Assembly (NCBI RefSeq): GCF_013393185.1
Contig: NZ_QJQX01000054.1
Location: forward strand, 62,001 to 126,000
Source of the DNA: Sphingobium lactosutens
GTDB lineage: Bacteria > Pseudomonadota > Alphaproteobacteria > Sphingomonadales > Sphingomonadaceae
Direction: 5' to 3'
DNA: 64,000 nt
Every line of letters begins with the position of its first letter. Within the stretch, counting starts at the first letter, position 1. This document shows, piece by piece, positions 8,769 through 17,626 of this stretch. The notes below the pieces were generated by a model, which did not search any database, was not told where the DNA came from, and saw nothing but the letters and a program-made list of their open reading frames with translations. A program made the translations under genes and the position numbers.

Positions 8769-9934
8769 TCCAGCGTCTCGTCCGTCTTGGAAAAGCAGAG
8801 GCGGACGAGGTGGGTGACGGGCTCCTCCGGGTAGAAGGCGGAGATCGGGATCGCCGCCACTCCCGCCTCGTCGATGATCCGGTTGCAGAAGGTGACATCG
8901 TCGAGGGCAATGCCGGAGGCGGGCAGGTCGATCGAGAGAAACCAGGTCGCGCCGCTGGGGCAGACGACATAGCCCGCCGCTTGCAGCCCCGCCGCCAGTC
9001 GGTCGCGCGACGCCTGATAGGCGTCGCGTTGCGCGTCGAACCAAGTATCGGGATAGTCCAGCCCTTCCGCGACGGCCCATTGCAGGCCCGGCGGGGTGGT
9101 GAAGGTCAGGAACTGATGGGCGCGGCCGAGCAGGGTGGCGATCGGCGGCGCGGCGCACATCCAGCCGACCTTCCAGCCGGTGACGGAGAAGATCTTGCCC
9201 GCCGACCCGATCTTGACCGTCCGGTCGCGCATCCCCGGAAAGCCGATCAGCGGGCGATGGGGGATGCCGTCATAGACTGTCTGTTCCCACACCTCGTCGC
9301 AGAGGGCGATCAGGTCATGGGCGACGCAAAGCTCGGCCAGCAGCGCCAGTTCCGCGTCGCGCAGGACGATGCCGGTCGGGTTCACAGGATTGTTCATCAA
9401 CAGGATGCGGGTGCGCGGCGTGATCGCCGCCTCCAGCGCGTCGCGCGTGACGCGCCAGTCGGGCGGGGTCAGCTTCACGACCTTCGCCACGCCGCCGGCC
9501 CGCTCCACCAGCGGCAGATAGGCGTCGTAGAGCGGGGCGAGCATCAGCACCTCGTCGTCCGGCCGGACGAGCGCGAGGAGGCTGGCGGCGATCGCCTCGG
9601 TCGCGCCCGATGTGACGATGACCTCCTGCGGCGACAGGTCCAGCCCCTGATGCCGCGCATAATGCGCCGCCACCGCCCCGCGCAGTTCGGCAAGGCCCGG
9701 CATCGGCGGATATTGGCTGGATCGGGTGAGCAGCGCATCGGCCGCCGCCTGAAGCACGTCGCGCGGTCCGGGGCCTTCGGGAAAGCCCTGCCCAAGATTG
9801 ATCGCGCCGGTTTCGCGGGCGCGGGCAGACATCTGTTCGAAGATGGTGGTCGGCATGTCCCGATAGACGGGATGGCCAAGGGAAGGCATCTGGGTCATTT
9901 GGGCAGGATGGTCCCAGGGCGGGGCATGGGTCAA
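8723..9934 (-). CDS. PLP-dependent class I/II aminotransferase
   Basis: Fold-type I aminotransferase of 403 residues. Visible family marks are NLGQGFPEG, the NPVNPTG turn, DEVWEQ and the PLP lysine in SAGKIFSVTGWKVGW. The profile fits the YbdL / kynurenine (glutamine) transaminase branch, acting on methionine, glutamine or aromatic amino acids; which one is not decided by sequence. It converges with and overlaps the membrane-protein gene at 8768. Confidence 0.9.
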   Translation of the reverse strand: MTHAPPWDHPAQMTQMPSLGHPVYRDMPTTIFEQMSARARETGAINLGQGFPEGPGPRDVLQAAADALLTRSSQYPPMPGLAELRGAVAAHYARHQGLDLSPQEVIVTSGATEAIAASLLALVRPDDEVLMLAPLYDAYLPLVERAGGVAKVVKLTPPDWRVTRDALEAAITPRTRILLMNNPVNPTGIVLRDAELALLAELCVAHDLIALCDEVWEQTVYDGIPHRPLIGFPGMRDRTVKIGSAGKIFSVTGWKVGWMCAAPPIATLLGRAHQFLTFTTPPGLQWAVAEGLDYPDTWFDAQRDAYQASRDRLAAGLQAAGYVVCPSGATWFLSIDLPASGIALDDVTFCNRIIDEAGVAAIPISAFYPEEPVTHLVRLCFSKTDETLDQAIGRLAAFRATLG

Positions 9935-10003
9935 GCGACCCTCTCCCGCTCCGTCGCCCGATAGGATAATATGGCGGCAATAGTGTCAGATGAGCGAGCG
10001 GCG

Positions 10004-10270
10004 ATGATCGATCAACTTTTCCTGAAGCATCCGCGTGAGGTGAATGAAAGCTATCCCCAGCATATGGGGGTGGCGATGCGTTTCGGTTTCCTGATGGTTC
10101 GGTCGGGGCTGGCCTGCATGATCCACGGGATCGTCCCGGCGCTGTTCACGCGGACGGGCAGCAGCATGGTCAAGCGCCTCTATGGCGAGATGCGCCAGCG
10201 CCAGCCGGACCTGGAGGAACGGACGCCCGCCTATCTCAGCCCGCAATGGCGGCCGGAATATGAGATTTGA
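10004..10270 (+). CDS. DUF6356 family protein
   Basis: Small protein (88 residues from the ATG at 10004) with the family pattern LFLKHPREVNESYPQHM, a hydrophobic segment, then TGSSMVKRLYGEM. Function unknown; the family is frequent in sphingomonads. An upstream ATG at 9971 would add 11 residues with no family match. It faces away from the aminotransferase. Confidence 0.7.
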   Translation: MIDQLFLKHPREVNESYPQHMGVAMRFGFLMVRSGLACMIHGIVPALFTRTGSSMVKRLYGEMRQRQPDLEERTPAYLSPQWRPEYEI

Positions 10271-10280
10271 GACGTGAGGA

Positions 10281-10305
10281 AAAAGCCGCCCGGCGGGGCG
10301 GCTTT
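10281..10305 (-). terminator. Terminator of the MFS gene, shared hairpin
   Basis: AAAGCCGCC (10282-10290) pairs with GGCGGCTTT (10297-10305). Read on the minus strand the stem is followed by TTTTTCC, a good intrinsic terminator for the transporter ending at 10350. On the plus strand the tail is only TTTG, so termination of the DUF6356 gene is weaker. Confidence 0.75.
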
Positions 10306-10349
10306 GCGTTGCGGCCGAGCTTGAATTTGGATGCCGGCGCGTGACAGGC

Positions 10350-11678
10350 TCAGCCCGCCTGCAGGGGACTTTCTGCCGGAGGATGTGCTTGCCGTCCAAG
10401 CAGCAGAAGCGCCATGGCCCCAACCAGCGAGCCCATGGCCATGAAGGTTGAAACCAGGGCAAGGCCAAAGCCCGCGTTGAATAGCAAACCTGCCACGATC
10501 GGGCCGAGCGCTGCGCCGCCTCGGCCTATGCCGATCACGAAGCCTGTCCCGCCCGCACGTACAGCGGTGGGGAAGACCTTGGCGAACAGAGCATATAAGC
10601 CGACGACGCCCGCGTTGGTGCAAAATCCTGCCGCCCCGGCGATCAGCGCCAACTGGGTCAGGCTGTCCTGCCCCAGACCAAACAGCGTCACCAGCACGGT
10701 CGAAGCCAGCATGGCGACGATGACCAGCGCTCGAACAGGGATGCGGTAGGTGAGCAGGCTGAGCAGGGTCGCGCCCGCAAGCCCCCCGACATTGGCCCAG
10801 ACCAGCACATTGCCTGCCTGCGACGCGGCATGGCCCATGTCGACCACGATCTTCGGGATCCATTTCAGGATGAAATAGAAGGTCATGATGTGGAAGAAAT
10901 AGGCGATGGTCAGCAGGATGGTGCTGCGCGCAAGCGCTGGCGCGAAGAGCTGGCGGATCGATGCCTTCACCGGCTTTTCCGGCGGGGGAGGCAAGGCCGC
11001 CGCGCCCTCATGCCCAAGCCGGCGCAAGGTCGCGTTGATGCGGTCCAGTGCGTCAGGCCCGCGCTTTTGCACGAGGAAGCCGATCGATTCCGGCAGCAGG
11101 AACCAGGCGACGGGCAGGAAGATGGCCGTCACCACCGCGCCGAAGCTGAAGACATCGCGCCAATGTCCCTCCGCCAGCAGGCCGGTCGCGATCGAGCCGC
11201 CGATGATGGCGCCCATCGGATAGCCCGACGCCATGATCGCCACGGCGAGATTGCGGTGATGGTCGTTGGAGAATTCGGCAACCAGCGCATTGGTGCAGGC
11301 CAGCATGCCGCCGATGCCGAGGCCGGTGAGGAAGCGGATCGCTGACAAGCCTGCCACTGACGTAGCCAGCGTCGCCATGCCCATGCCGCCGGCCATGATG
11401 ACCAGGCACCCCAGCACCGTGGGTCGCCGGCCGACCCGGTCCGCGACATTGCCTAGGACGACCGACCCCAGCGCCATGCCGATCAGTTCCATCGACAGGA
11501 CCAGGCCGAGCGCGGCGCGATCGATGCCCCATTCGCTGGCGATACCGGGGGAGGCGAAGCTGATCGCGAGCACATCGAAGCCGTCAAGGGCATTGAGCAG
11601 GACGCAGAGCGTCACCGCCGCGATCTGCAGCGGGCGCATGGCGTGCCGGGACAGGATGGATTGGGGGTCTTGGGTCAT
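10350..11678 (-). CDS. MFS transporter, aromatic acid:H+ symporter type
   Basis: A 442-residue, 12-helix transporter with the AAHS features: LLNALDGFDVLAISFASP in helix 1 and GNVADRVGRRP in the loop after helix 2. Relatives carry benzoate, 4-hydroxybenzoate, vanillate or gallate; the substrate here is not known. The ATG at 11678 overlaps the stop of the upstream remnant as ATGA, the sign of a former coupled operon. The upstream open frame to 12170 runs out of frame through that remnant and was not used. After the rearrangement upstream, the only obvious leader element for this gene is the cobalamin riboswitch at 12460. Confidence 0.88.
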   Translation of the reverse strand: MTQDPQSILSRHAMRPLQIAAVTLCVLLNALDGFDVLAISFASPGIASEWGIDRAALGLVLSMELIGMALGSVVLGNVADRVGRRPTVLGCLVIMAGGMGMATLATSVAGLSAIRFLTGLGIGGMLACTNALVAEFSNDHHRNLAVAIMASGYPMGAIIGGSIATGLLAEGHWRDVFSFGAVVTAIFLPVAWFLLPESIGFLVQKRGPDALDRINATLRRLGHEGAAALPPPPEKPVKASIRQLFAPALARSTILLTIAYFFHIMTFYFILKWIPKIVVDMGHAASQAGNVLVWANVGGLAGATLLSLLTYRIPVRALVIVAMLASTVLVTLFGLGQDSLTQLALIAGAAGFCTNAGVVGLYALFAKVFPTAVRAGGTGFVIGIGRGGAALGPIVAGLLFNAGFGLALVSTFMAMGSLVGAMALLLLGRQAHPPAESPLQAG

Positions 11679-12274
11679 GATGTCTCTGAATCGACTGGGT
11701 GAAAGGGGATGCGGTCGATGCGGCCATAAAGCCAGTCGAGCAGGGCGCAGGCAAGCAGCAGCAGCGGCGCAGGCAAAGCGAGGCAGAGCAGCACCGTCCC
11801 GCTCGCCATGCCACCCATGGCGAGATAGCCGATCAGCAGGGGACCGGCCGCAGCGCCCAGCCGACCGATGCTGCCCAGAGCGAGGAGCGCGCGGAGGGGA
11901 CCGAGGCGATCGGATCACCAGATAGCCGGAACCGCGCCGAAGGCTGTGCCAAGGGTGAACAGGCTCGTGGCCGCCACGCCGCTGCCATAGGATTGGCCTT
12001 CGCGCATGCTCAGCAAGGGCAGCCAGGCCTGTATCGCGTAAAAGAGACCAAGCCCGATCGAAAAGATCAGCCAGAAGAGCAGCGTCCCGGCCTTCAGCCG
12101 TGGCGCGAACAGCGTTTGAAGGGGACTCCCGATTTGCCGGACGGGCGTGCCGGACGGCAAGGCCTGCCACAGCAGCACCGCCGCGAGCAGCGCCCCAGGC
12201 ACGGGGGCCGCCGAAGCCGTTGCCAGAGCGCCCAGCGCAACCCGCGCCAGAATTGTCGAATATATTGTCCTCAT
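11675..12274 (-). pseudogene. Receptor-type signal peptide fused to decayed MFS transporter
   Basis: The frame opens at ATG 12274 with GGGGGA upstream. Its first 24 residues (MRTIYSTILARVALGALATA, then SAAPV) look like the signal peptide of a TonB-dependent receptor. From about 12200 the reading changes to the second half of an MFS transporter (FWLIFSIGLGLFYAIQAWLP). An in-frame TGA at 11915-11917 interrupts the loop motif AIW-stop-SDRLGP; beyond it the frame stays open to 11675. LLALG joins directly to SIGRLGAAAGP, skipping the expected helices 9-10. So there is an N-terminal replacement, a nonsense codon and an internal deletion. The last TGA overlaps the next transporter's ATG. Confidence 0.8.
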
Positions 12275-12459
12275 CTTATTTTCCCCCGGTCGCCTGCGAC
12301 TTTTGGGCGAGGCTTGCGGTCGACGACGGTCGGCGCGCGCCGACGGCCGGACGCCGGAGCGACCGCGACACGAACCGATGCGGCCTCGACCGCGCGTTCG
12401 TCGCTCAGACGGGATAGATACCGGGCCCTGGCCATCCCCTGGACCAAAGCGAGAGCGAC

Positions 12460-12655
12460 CAGACGCCGGCAGGTCTCCTGGCTCACGGGTCATCGCACGA
12501 TGCACGGCCTTCCCAGACTTCGCATGATTTAGCGTCCGGTCCAGTGGCTGCGACAGGGCGCCATGGCCTGCCGCGCTATGCATTGCGCTATCCGCTTACA
12601 GTTGCAGGGACAGCCACGGAATCGAGGGGCATGTCCTCTCACTGCGTTCCCTTTT
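12460..12655 (-). promoter_or_regulatory. Cobalamin (B12) riboswitch
   Basis: Read on the minus strand the parts occur in order: GGGAACGC (12651-12644), GGCTGTCCCTGCAACTGTAA (around 12614-12596), CCACTGG (about 12547), CTGGGAAGGCCG (about 12515), and the closing B12 box GAGCCAGGAGACCTGCC (about 12484-12468). This matches the cobalamin aptamer class. The approximately 190 bases between it and ATG 12274 contain GTCGGCGC-GCGCCGAC, a perfect palindrome, and GTCGC-AG-GCGAC next to the GGGGGA ribosome site, a possible expression platform. The normal downstream gene (a BtuB-like receptor) is gone except for its signal peptide. Confidence 0.92.
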
Positions 12656-12861
12656 TAGCCTCTCTTGAAGCACAGGCGCGATCGTGCCTGCGCCCGGACG
12701 GGTGCAGACGAAGCTCGCTAACCCAGCGGAACGATATCGGCAATAATGTCCGGATTGTTTCGGATATTTGCTTCCGGGCACGCGCTATCGCCCAGATTGG
12801 CAGGAAAGGGGGCGCCGATCAGGGTCGGTCGCGAACTAAAGGATGTCTTTTGAGGGAAAGC

Positions 12862-12885
12862 AAAAAAGCCCGCATCTCTGCGGGC
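12862..12885 (-). terminator. guaA intrinsic terminator
   Basis: GCCCGCA (12868-12874), loop TCTC, TGCGGGC (12879-12885). On the minus strand it is followed by TTTTTT (12867-12862). It lies about 50 bases after the guaA stop and separates guaA from the riboswitch unit. Confidence 0.9.
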
Positions 12886-12934
12886 TTAGCTGTGTTTTGG
12901 TGCTACTGGCTGCCCATCGGTGCCAGACGTCAAA

Positions 12935-14494
12935 TCATTCCCACTCGATCGTGCCGGGCGGCTTGCTGGTATAGTCGTAGACCACGCGGTTGATGCCTTT
13001 GACCTCGTTGATGATGCGGGTCGCGACGCGGCTGAGGAAAGCGGCGTCGAAGGGGTAGATGTCAGCGGTCATGCCGTCGGTCGATGTGACGGCACGGACG
13101 GCGCAGACGCTGTCATAGGTGCGGTGGTCGCCCATCACGCCGACGGTGCGGACCGGCAGCAGCACGGCGAAGGCCTGCCAGATGGCGTCATACAGACCCG
13201 CGTTGCGGATTTCCTCCAGATAGATGAAATCGGCCTTGCGCAATATGTCGCAACGTTCCTTGGTGACTTCGCCGGGGATGCGGATGGCGAGGCCGGGTCC
13301 GGGGAAGGGGTGGCGGCCGACGAAGATGTCGGGCAGGCCCAGTTCCTTGCCGAGTACGCGCACTTCATCCTTGAACAGCTCACGCAGCGGCTCGACCAGC
13401 TTCATGTTCATGCGTTCGGGCAGGCCGCCGACATTATGGTGCGACTTGATCGTGACAGATGGGCCGCCGGTGAAGGACACCGATTCGATCACGTCGGGAT
13501 AGAGGGTGCCCTGCGCCAGATAGTCGGCGCCGCCGATTTTGGCGGCTTCCTCCTCGAACACGGCGATGAATTCGCCGCCGATGAACTTGCGCTTCTTTTC
13601 CGGGTCGGTGAGGCCGGCGAGGCCGCCGAGGAAACGTTCCTCCGCGTTCACATGGACCAGTTTGATGCCATAATGTTCGCGGAACAGGCTGACCACCTGC
13701 TCGGCTTCGCCCAGGCGCATCAGGCCATGGTCGACGAACACGCAAGTCAGCTGGTCGCCGATCGCTTCATGGATCAGGACCGCCGCGACCGCGCTATCGA
13801 CACCGCCGGACAGGCCGCAGATCACCCGGCCTTCGCCGACCTGCGCGCGGATTTCGGCGATCTTGGTCGCGCGGAACTCGGCCATGGTCCAGTCACCGGC
13901 AAGGCCGCAGACATGGCGGACGAAATTGGCGAGCAGCTTGGCGCCATCGGGCGTGTGGACGACTTCGGGATGGAATTGCGTGGCGTAGAAGCGCTTGGCC
14001 TCGTTCGCGGTGACGGCATAGGGCGCGCCTTCGCTGGTCGCGACGACCTCGAAGCCGGGCGCAAGCTGCGTCACCTTGTCGCCATGGCTCATCCATACCT
14101 GATGCTTTTCGCCTTCGCTCCACAGGCCGTCGAACAGGGCGCAGCCCTGCTTCACCTCGATGAAGGCGCGGCCGAATTCGCCGCTCTCGCCGCCTTCGAC
14201 ATTGCCGCCCAGCTGCTGCATCATCGTCTGCTGGCCGTAGCAGATGCCCAGGATCGGGATGCCCGCGTCGAAAAAGGCCTGCGGCGCGCGCGGGCTGTTT
14301 TCCCACATCACCGACGAAGGGCCGCCCGACAGGATGACGCCCTTGGGCTTGAGCCGTTCGAAGGCTTCGGCGGCGGTGTTGAAGGGGGCGATCTCGGAAT
14401 AGACGCCGGCTTCGCGGACGCGGCGGGCGATGAGCTGTGTCACCTGACTGCCGAAGTCCACGATAAGGATGTTATCCTGAAGGGGCAGCGTCAT
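12935..14494 (-). CDS. guaA: GMP synthase (glutamine-hydrolysing)
   Basis: Converts XMP, ATP and glutamine to GMP. The 519 residues contain the class I amidotransferase domain with nucleophile Cys85 in GICYGQQ and His175/Glu177 in FHPEV, then the ATP pyrophosphatase loop LSGGVDSA (228-235), and end in the dimerisation domain with the conserved TIEWE. Length and order are typical. It has its own terminator and follows a Tet-type MFS gene. Confidence 0.98.
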   Translation of the reverse strand: MTLPLQDNILIVDFGSQVTQLIARRVREAGVYSEIAPFNTAAEAFERLKPKGVILSGGPSSVMWENSPRAPQAFFDAGIPILGICYGQQTMMQQLGGNVEGGESGEFGRAFIEVKQGCALFDGLWSEGEKHQVWMSHGDKVTQLAPGFEVVATSEGAPYAVTANEAKRFYATQFHPEVVHTPDGAKLLANFVRHVCGLAGDWTMAEFRATKIAEIRAQVGEGRVICGLSGGVDSAVAAVLIHEAIGDQLTCVFVDHGLMRLGEAEQVVSLFREHYGIKLVHVNAEERFLGGLAGLTDPEKKRKFIGGEFIAVFEEEAAKIGGADYLAQGTLYPDVIESVSFTGGPSVTIKSHHNVGGLPERMNMKLVEPLRELFKDEVRVLGKELGLPDIFVGRHPFPGPGLAIRIPGEVTKERCDILRKADFIYLEEIRNAGLYDAIWQAFAVLLPVRTVGVMGDHRTYDSVCAVRAVTSTDGMTADIYPFDAAFLSRVATRIINEVKGINRVVYDYTSKPPGTIEWE

Positions 14495-14564
14495 CGAATC
14501 GCCTTTATATCGAGCGGTGGAAGGGATTCGCGCCCGGTTAGTCGCACCTTGCCGCTATGTCCAG

Positions 14565-15785
14565 TCAGGCCTTGAACTGCCTGCCCGCGCGCCAGCCGAT
14601 CAGCGCCGCGCCGGCGAGGATGGCCGCCGCGATCAGGAAGCCGCTGCCGATGAAGGGCAGGGTGGGCCTGGGGCCGACCGACAGCGAGTAGATGGCGCCG
14701 AAGAAGAGCGGCGAGATGATGCCCGCGATCGCGCCGACGCTGTTGTTCGCGCCCTGAAGCTGGCCCTGTTCGGCTTCGGAGACATGCTGGGTCATCAGCG
14801 ACTGGATGGTCGGCATGGCGAGGCCCCAGAGCGCATTGGGGAACATGGCGGCGACGAACAGCCAGCCGGTCGGGGCGAGGCCCATGGCGGCGACGCCGAT
14901 CGCCCCGAAGCAGAGGCCGACCACCATCGTGGTGCGATCGCCGAGCCGCTTGACGATCGGGCCGACCAGCAGGCCCTGCACGCCCATGTCGAGCAGGCCG
15001 ACCAGCGCCAGCAAGGCGCCGACCTGCCACGCCCCCCAGCCATAACGGTCCCCGGCATAGAGGACGAAGATGGCGGAGAAGATATGATGGGCGAAATAGA
15101 GCAGGAAATTGCCGACCGCGAGGCTGGAGAGTTCGGGATGGGATTGCAGCAATTTCAGCGCGCCGAAAGGGTTGGCGCGACGCCAGCTGAAGGTCATGCG
15201 CTTTTCGGGCGCCAGCGATTCGGGCAGCACGAAGAGGCCATAGAAAAAGGCGAGGGCGGACAGGACGGCCGCGGCCCAGAAGGGGGCACGATGCGAAATC
15301 TCGCCCAGCAGCCCGCCGATCAGCGGCCCGGCGACGAACCCCGCGCTGAACGCGGCGCCGATCAGGCCATAGCCCTTGGCGCGGCCCTCCGGCGGGGTGA
15401 TGTCGGCCATATAGGCGAAGGTCGAGGTGAAGCTGGACGAGGTGATGCCGGCGAGGATGCGGCCGAGCGCCAGCCACCAGAGATTGGGCGCCAGCGCCAT
15501 CAGCACATAGTCGAGCGCCAGCCCCGCGACCGAGATCAGGATCACCGGCCGCCGCCCGAACCGGTCCGAGAGCGAACCGATGATCGGGGAGCAGAGGAAT
15601 TGCATCCCGGCCCACAGCGCCACGAACAGCCCGTTCCACATGCCCGCCGCCGCGTTGGAGCCGGACAGGGTCTCGATCAGTTGCGGCAGCACCGGGATGA
15701 CGATCCCCATCGACATGACGTCGAGCAGCGCCGTGACGAGGATGAAGATGATCGCGGCGGTGCGACGGGGAGAAGCGACGGACAT
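14565..15785 (-). CDS. Tet-type MFS efflux transporter
   Basis: A 406-residue, 12-helix drug:H+ antiporter of the TCR/Tet branch. Marks include DVMSMGIVIPVLPQL in helix 1, GSLSDRFGRRPV in loop 2-3, and AGFVAGPLIGG (antiporter motif C) in helix 5. The ATG at 15785 matches the usual length; the start at 15833 would add 16 residues. Substrate unknown, and tetracycline resistance should not be assumed. Confidence 0.85.
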   Translation of the reverse strand: MSVASPRRTAAIIFILVTALLDVMSMGIVIPVLPQLIETLSGSNAAAGMWNGLFVALWAGMQFLCSPIIGSLSDRFGRRPVILISVAGLALDYVLMALAPNLWWLALGRILAGITSSSFTSTFAYMADITPPEGRAKGYGLIGAAFSAGFVAGPLIGGLLGEISHRAPFWAAAVLSALAFFYGLFVLPESLAPEKRMTFSWRRANPFGALKLLQSHPELSSLAVGNFLLYFAHHIFSAIFVLYAGDRYGWGAWQVGALLALVGLLDMGVQGLLVGPIVKRLGDRTTMVVGLCFGAIGVAAMGLAPTGWLFVAAMFPNALWGLAMPTIQSLMTQHVSEAEQGQLQGANNSVGAIAGIISPLFFGAIYSLSVGPRPTLPFIGSGFLIAAAILAGAALIGWRAGRQFKA

Positions 15786-16236
15786 GGCGCAGGGGCTATC
15801 GTGACGCGAAGGGGTTGCCAAGGGGCACGCCATCGAAGTTCACAATGTCGTCGGGCATTTTCGGCCGATTGCAACGGCAAAGTGCTGGCGAAGCGCCCGC
15901 CACGCGCCGGGGACGCGCGCCTTGGGTCACGCCGACGCGCCTCCAGCGCGCTCCCGGCGCGACGGCAAGGTCAGGACGACGCACCAGCCACGCGCGCCTG
16001 ACGCGTCGCCGGAGCGAGGGGACGAAACGGGGTGGGCGAGGCGGTGGCGATCCATCCGGCAGGATAGATCAGGAAAAATCCTACATTGGAAGGATGTTGG
16101 ATTTGGCGATGCAGTCGGGGCGGGAGAGGGGAAAGGCGGTCGGTCTGGAAGCGACCATGTGTTGCCGTTTGCCAGAACCGTTGCCTTGCCCAAAAGAAGT
16201 CATTCGTTCAAATAGAAGCCTCCATTAGGAGCGCCT
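15786..16236. other. Intergenic region without a recognised gene
   Basis: About 450 bases between the divergent Tet-type pump and the RraB-like gene. The left half is very GC-rich, with many short ACGCGC/GCGCGT palindromes; the right half (from about 16060) is plainer and should hold the promoters. No coding frame with a credible protein and no clear RNA was found. A purine-rich ATTAGGAGCG before 16237 is the ribosome site of the next gene. Confidence 0.5.
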
Positions 16237-16557
16237 ATGTCCCTGCTTGAAGAAAATGCAGAAATCCTCGCGGGGATGGCAGAAGATGGCAGCGATCTTG
16301 GCCCTTCGCGGCCGGTCGATTTTTCTCACGTTTTTCCTACCCGCACATCGGCGGAAGAGTTCGCAGCCAAGTGCCAAGAGGATGGTTTCGAGATCGACGT
16401 TATTGAAACAGATCGAATCGAAGACCCATGGGATGTAACCGTGACGGTAACGATGCAGCCTTCGGCCGCTAACGTCACGTCATGGGAAGAGCGCTTCGAC
16501 GTTCTTGCTTGGAAATATGGTGGACGAACAGACGGCTGGGGCTTCTTTCGAGTCTAA
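16237..16557 (+). CDS. RraB-like ribonuclease E inhibitor family protein
   Basis: A 106-residue acidic protein with the RraB domain pattern: RPVDFSHVFPT, AAKCQEDGFEIDVIE, VTVTMQP, and GGRTDGWGFFRV. In E. coli RraB binds RNase E and changes its substrate choice; whether this protein does so in an alphaproteobacterium is open. It stands alone, flanked by the Tet-type pump and a convergent lipoprotein gene, and its base composition looks less GC-rich than its neighbours. Confidence 0.75.
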   Translation: MSLLEENAEILAGMAEDGSDLGPSRPVDFSHVFPTRTSAEEFAAKCQEDGFEIDVIETDRIEDPWDVTVTVTMQPSAANVTSWEERFDVLAWKYGGRTDGWGFFRV

Positions 16558-16669
16558 AGGCAGCTTTTGCTCGATTGCCGGCCGAAACCCGCCTTTCCGC
16601 AAACCACCCTAATCCGACATTCATCCGCTTCGGACTTCACGCCCGCACCGCGTCACCCTGCGCAAAAAG

Positions 16670-16699
16670 AAAACCCGGCGCTTTATGCAAGCGCCGGGT
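16670..16699 (-). terminator. Terminator of the DUF4136 gene
   Basis: An 11-bp perfect stem, ACCCGGCGCTT (16673-16683) and AAGCGCCGGGT (16689-16699), with loop TATGC. On the minus strand it is followed by TTTCTTTTTG. It sits about 50 bases beyond the stop at 16753. Confidence 0.85.
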
Positions 16700-16752
16700 C
16701 AGACAGGGCCTTGGCTGGGAGCCGCCCCTGGTCTGTAAAAACGGGTCTGCCG

Positions 16753-17409
16753 TCAGCCCTTCTTTTCGGGCGGCAGCGTCACCTTCACATTTTCCCCATT
16801 CTTGCCGGGGAAGTCGGTGAACATGACGTCGATCAGATTCGGCACCAGATAGGTCAGCTTGTTGGACAGCGACTGGGCGCTGGCCTTGCCTTCGAACAGG
16901 CGGCGATTGTCGGCCGCGCGGTCGATCTTCATGCTGAGGTCGCTGGTATAGACGGTGTAGCTCGACACGTCATTATAGCCGGCGCCGCCGAACAGCCAGG
17001 GATCATAGAAGCCATAGCCCCACGGACGGCCCCAACGACCGCCAAAGCCACCGCCCCAAGGCCCCCAGCCTGCCCCATAAGGGCCGCCGAAGCCGGTCGA
17101 GCGCACCTTTTCGCGGCCATTGTCGACATCATAGGCGACGCGGACGATAAGGTCTGCGCGCGCCGGGTCGCTGGCGGCGACATAGCCGGTCTGGGTCAGG
17201 CGCTGCCCGACGAGATCGGCATAATGGGAAAACTCCAGCCCGCCGGCGAGCCGGGCATCGTCGGCGACGATGGTGTAGCTCTGCCCTGCGGGGGCGGGGA
17301 GTTGCTGGAAACGGGCGACGTCGGCCTTGAACGACGTGGCGCAGCCCGAAAGCGCCACCAGCGCCAGGGCAGGCGCCGCGAACAGACCGATCTTGTTGAA
17401 ACGAGCCAT
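16753..17409 (-). CDS. DUF4136 domain lipoprotein
   Basis: A 218-residue envelope lipoprotein. The N-terminal hydrophobic segment ends in the lipobox LSGC, predicting lipidation at Cys23. A DUF4136 domain follows (ARFQQLPAP, ADLIVRVAYDV), interrupted by a glycine/tryptophan/proline-rich stretch at about residues 106-140. Function unknown. Single gene with its own terminator. Confidence 0.85.
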   Translation of the reverse strand: MARFNKIGLFAAPALALVALSGCATSFKADVARFQQLPAPAGQSYTIVADDARLAGGLEFSHYADLVGQRLTQTGYVAASDPARADLIVRVAYDVDNGREKVRSTGFGGPYGAGWGPWGGGFGGRWGRPWGYGFYDPWLFGGAGYNDVSSYTVYTSDLSMKIDRAADNRRLFEGKASAQSLSNKLTYLVPNLIDVMFTDFPGKNGENVKVTLPPEKKG

Positions 17410-17577
17410 GTTTTTTACGTCCTGTATCAGGCGAAACGCCTGCGATCCTTCTTGCGCGCTGTCATAGCAAAACGCAACTGAACATCGTTTGAACGCACGA
17501 ACCCGTCGAACGGACGCAAAACCATGTTCCTGCATCTACGACGCTGTGGAGATGGCTATTCCGTCGCCCAAAGAAAA

Positions 17578-17601
17578 GGGCCGGCCTTTTCGGACCAGCC
17601 C
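17578..17601 (-). terminator. trpS terminator
   Basis: On the minus strand GGGCTGGTC pairs with GGCCGGCCC (two G-U pairs), followed by TTTTCTTT. It lies 26 bases after the trpS stop. Confidence 0.75.
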
Positions 17602-17626
17602 TGTGACTTTGGTGCATCAGTGCGCG

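Noticed and set aside
12280..12460. A clear intrinsic terminator as the riboswitch expression platform
   Set aside because: Several stems are possible but none has a T-run; control at the GGGGGA ribosome site is more likely, and the leader may be decaying with its lost gene.
11915..12583. A continuous 222-codon frame on the minus strand
   Set aside because: Its first hundred codons run through the cobalamin riboswitch and its expression platform. Only the part from ATG 12274 resembles protein, and that part is a fused remnant.
14565..15785. Calling the MFS pump a tetracycline resistance gene
   Set aside because: The Tet-like family contains many pumps with other substrates; nothing in the sequence proves tetracycline transport.
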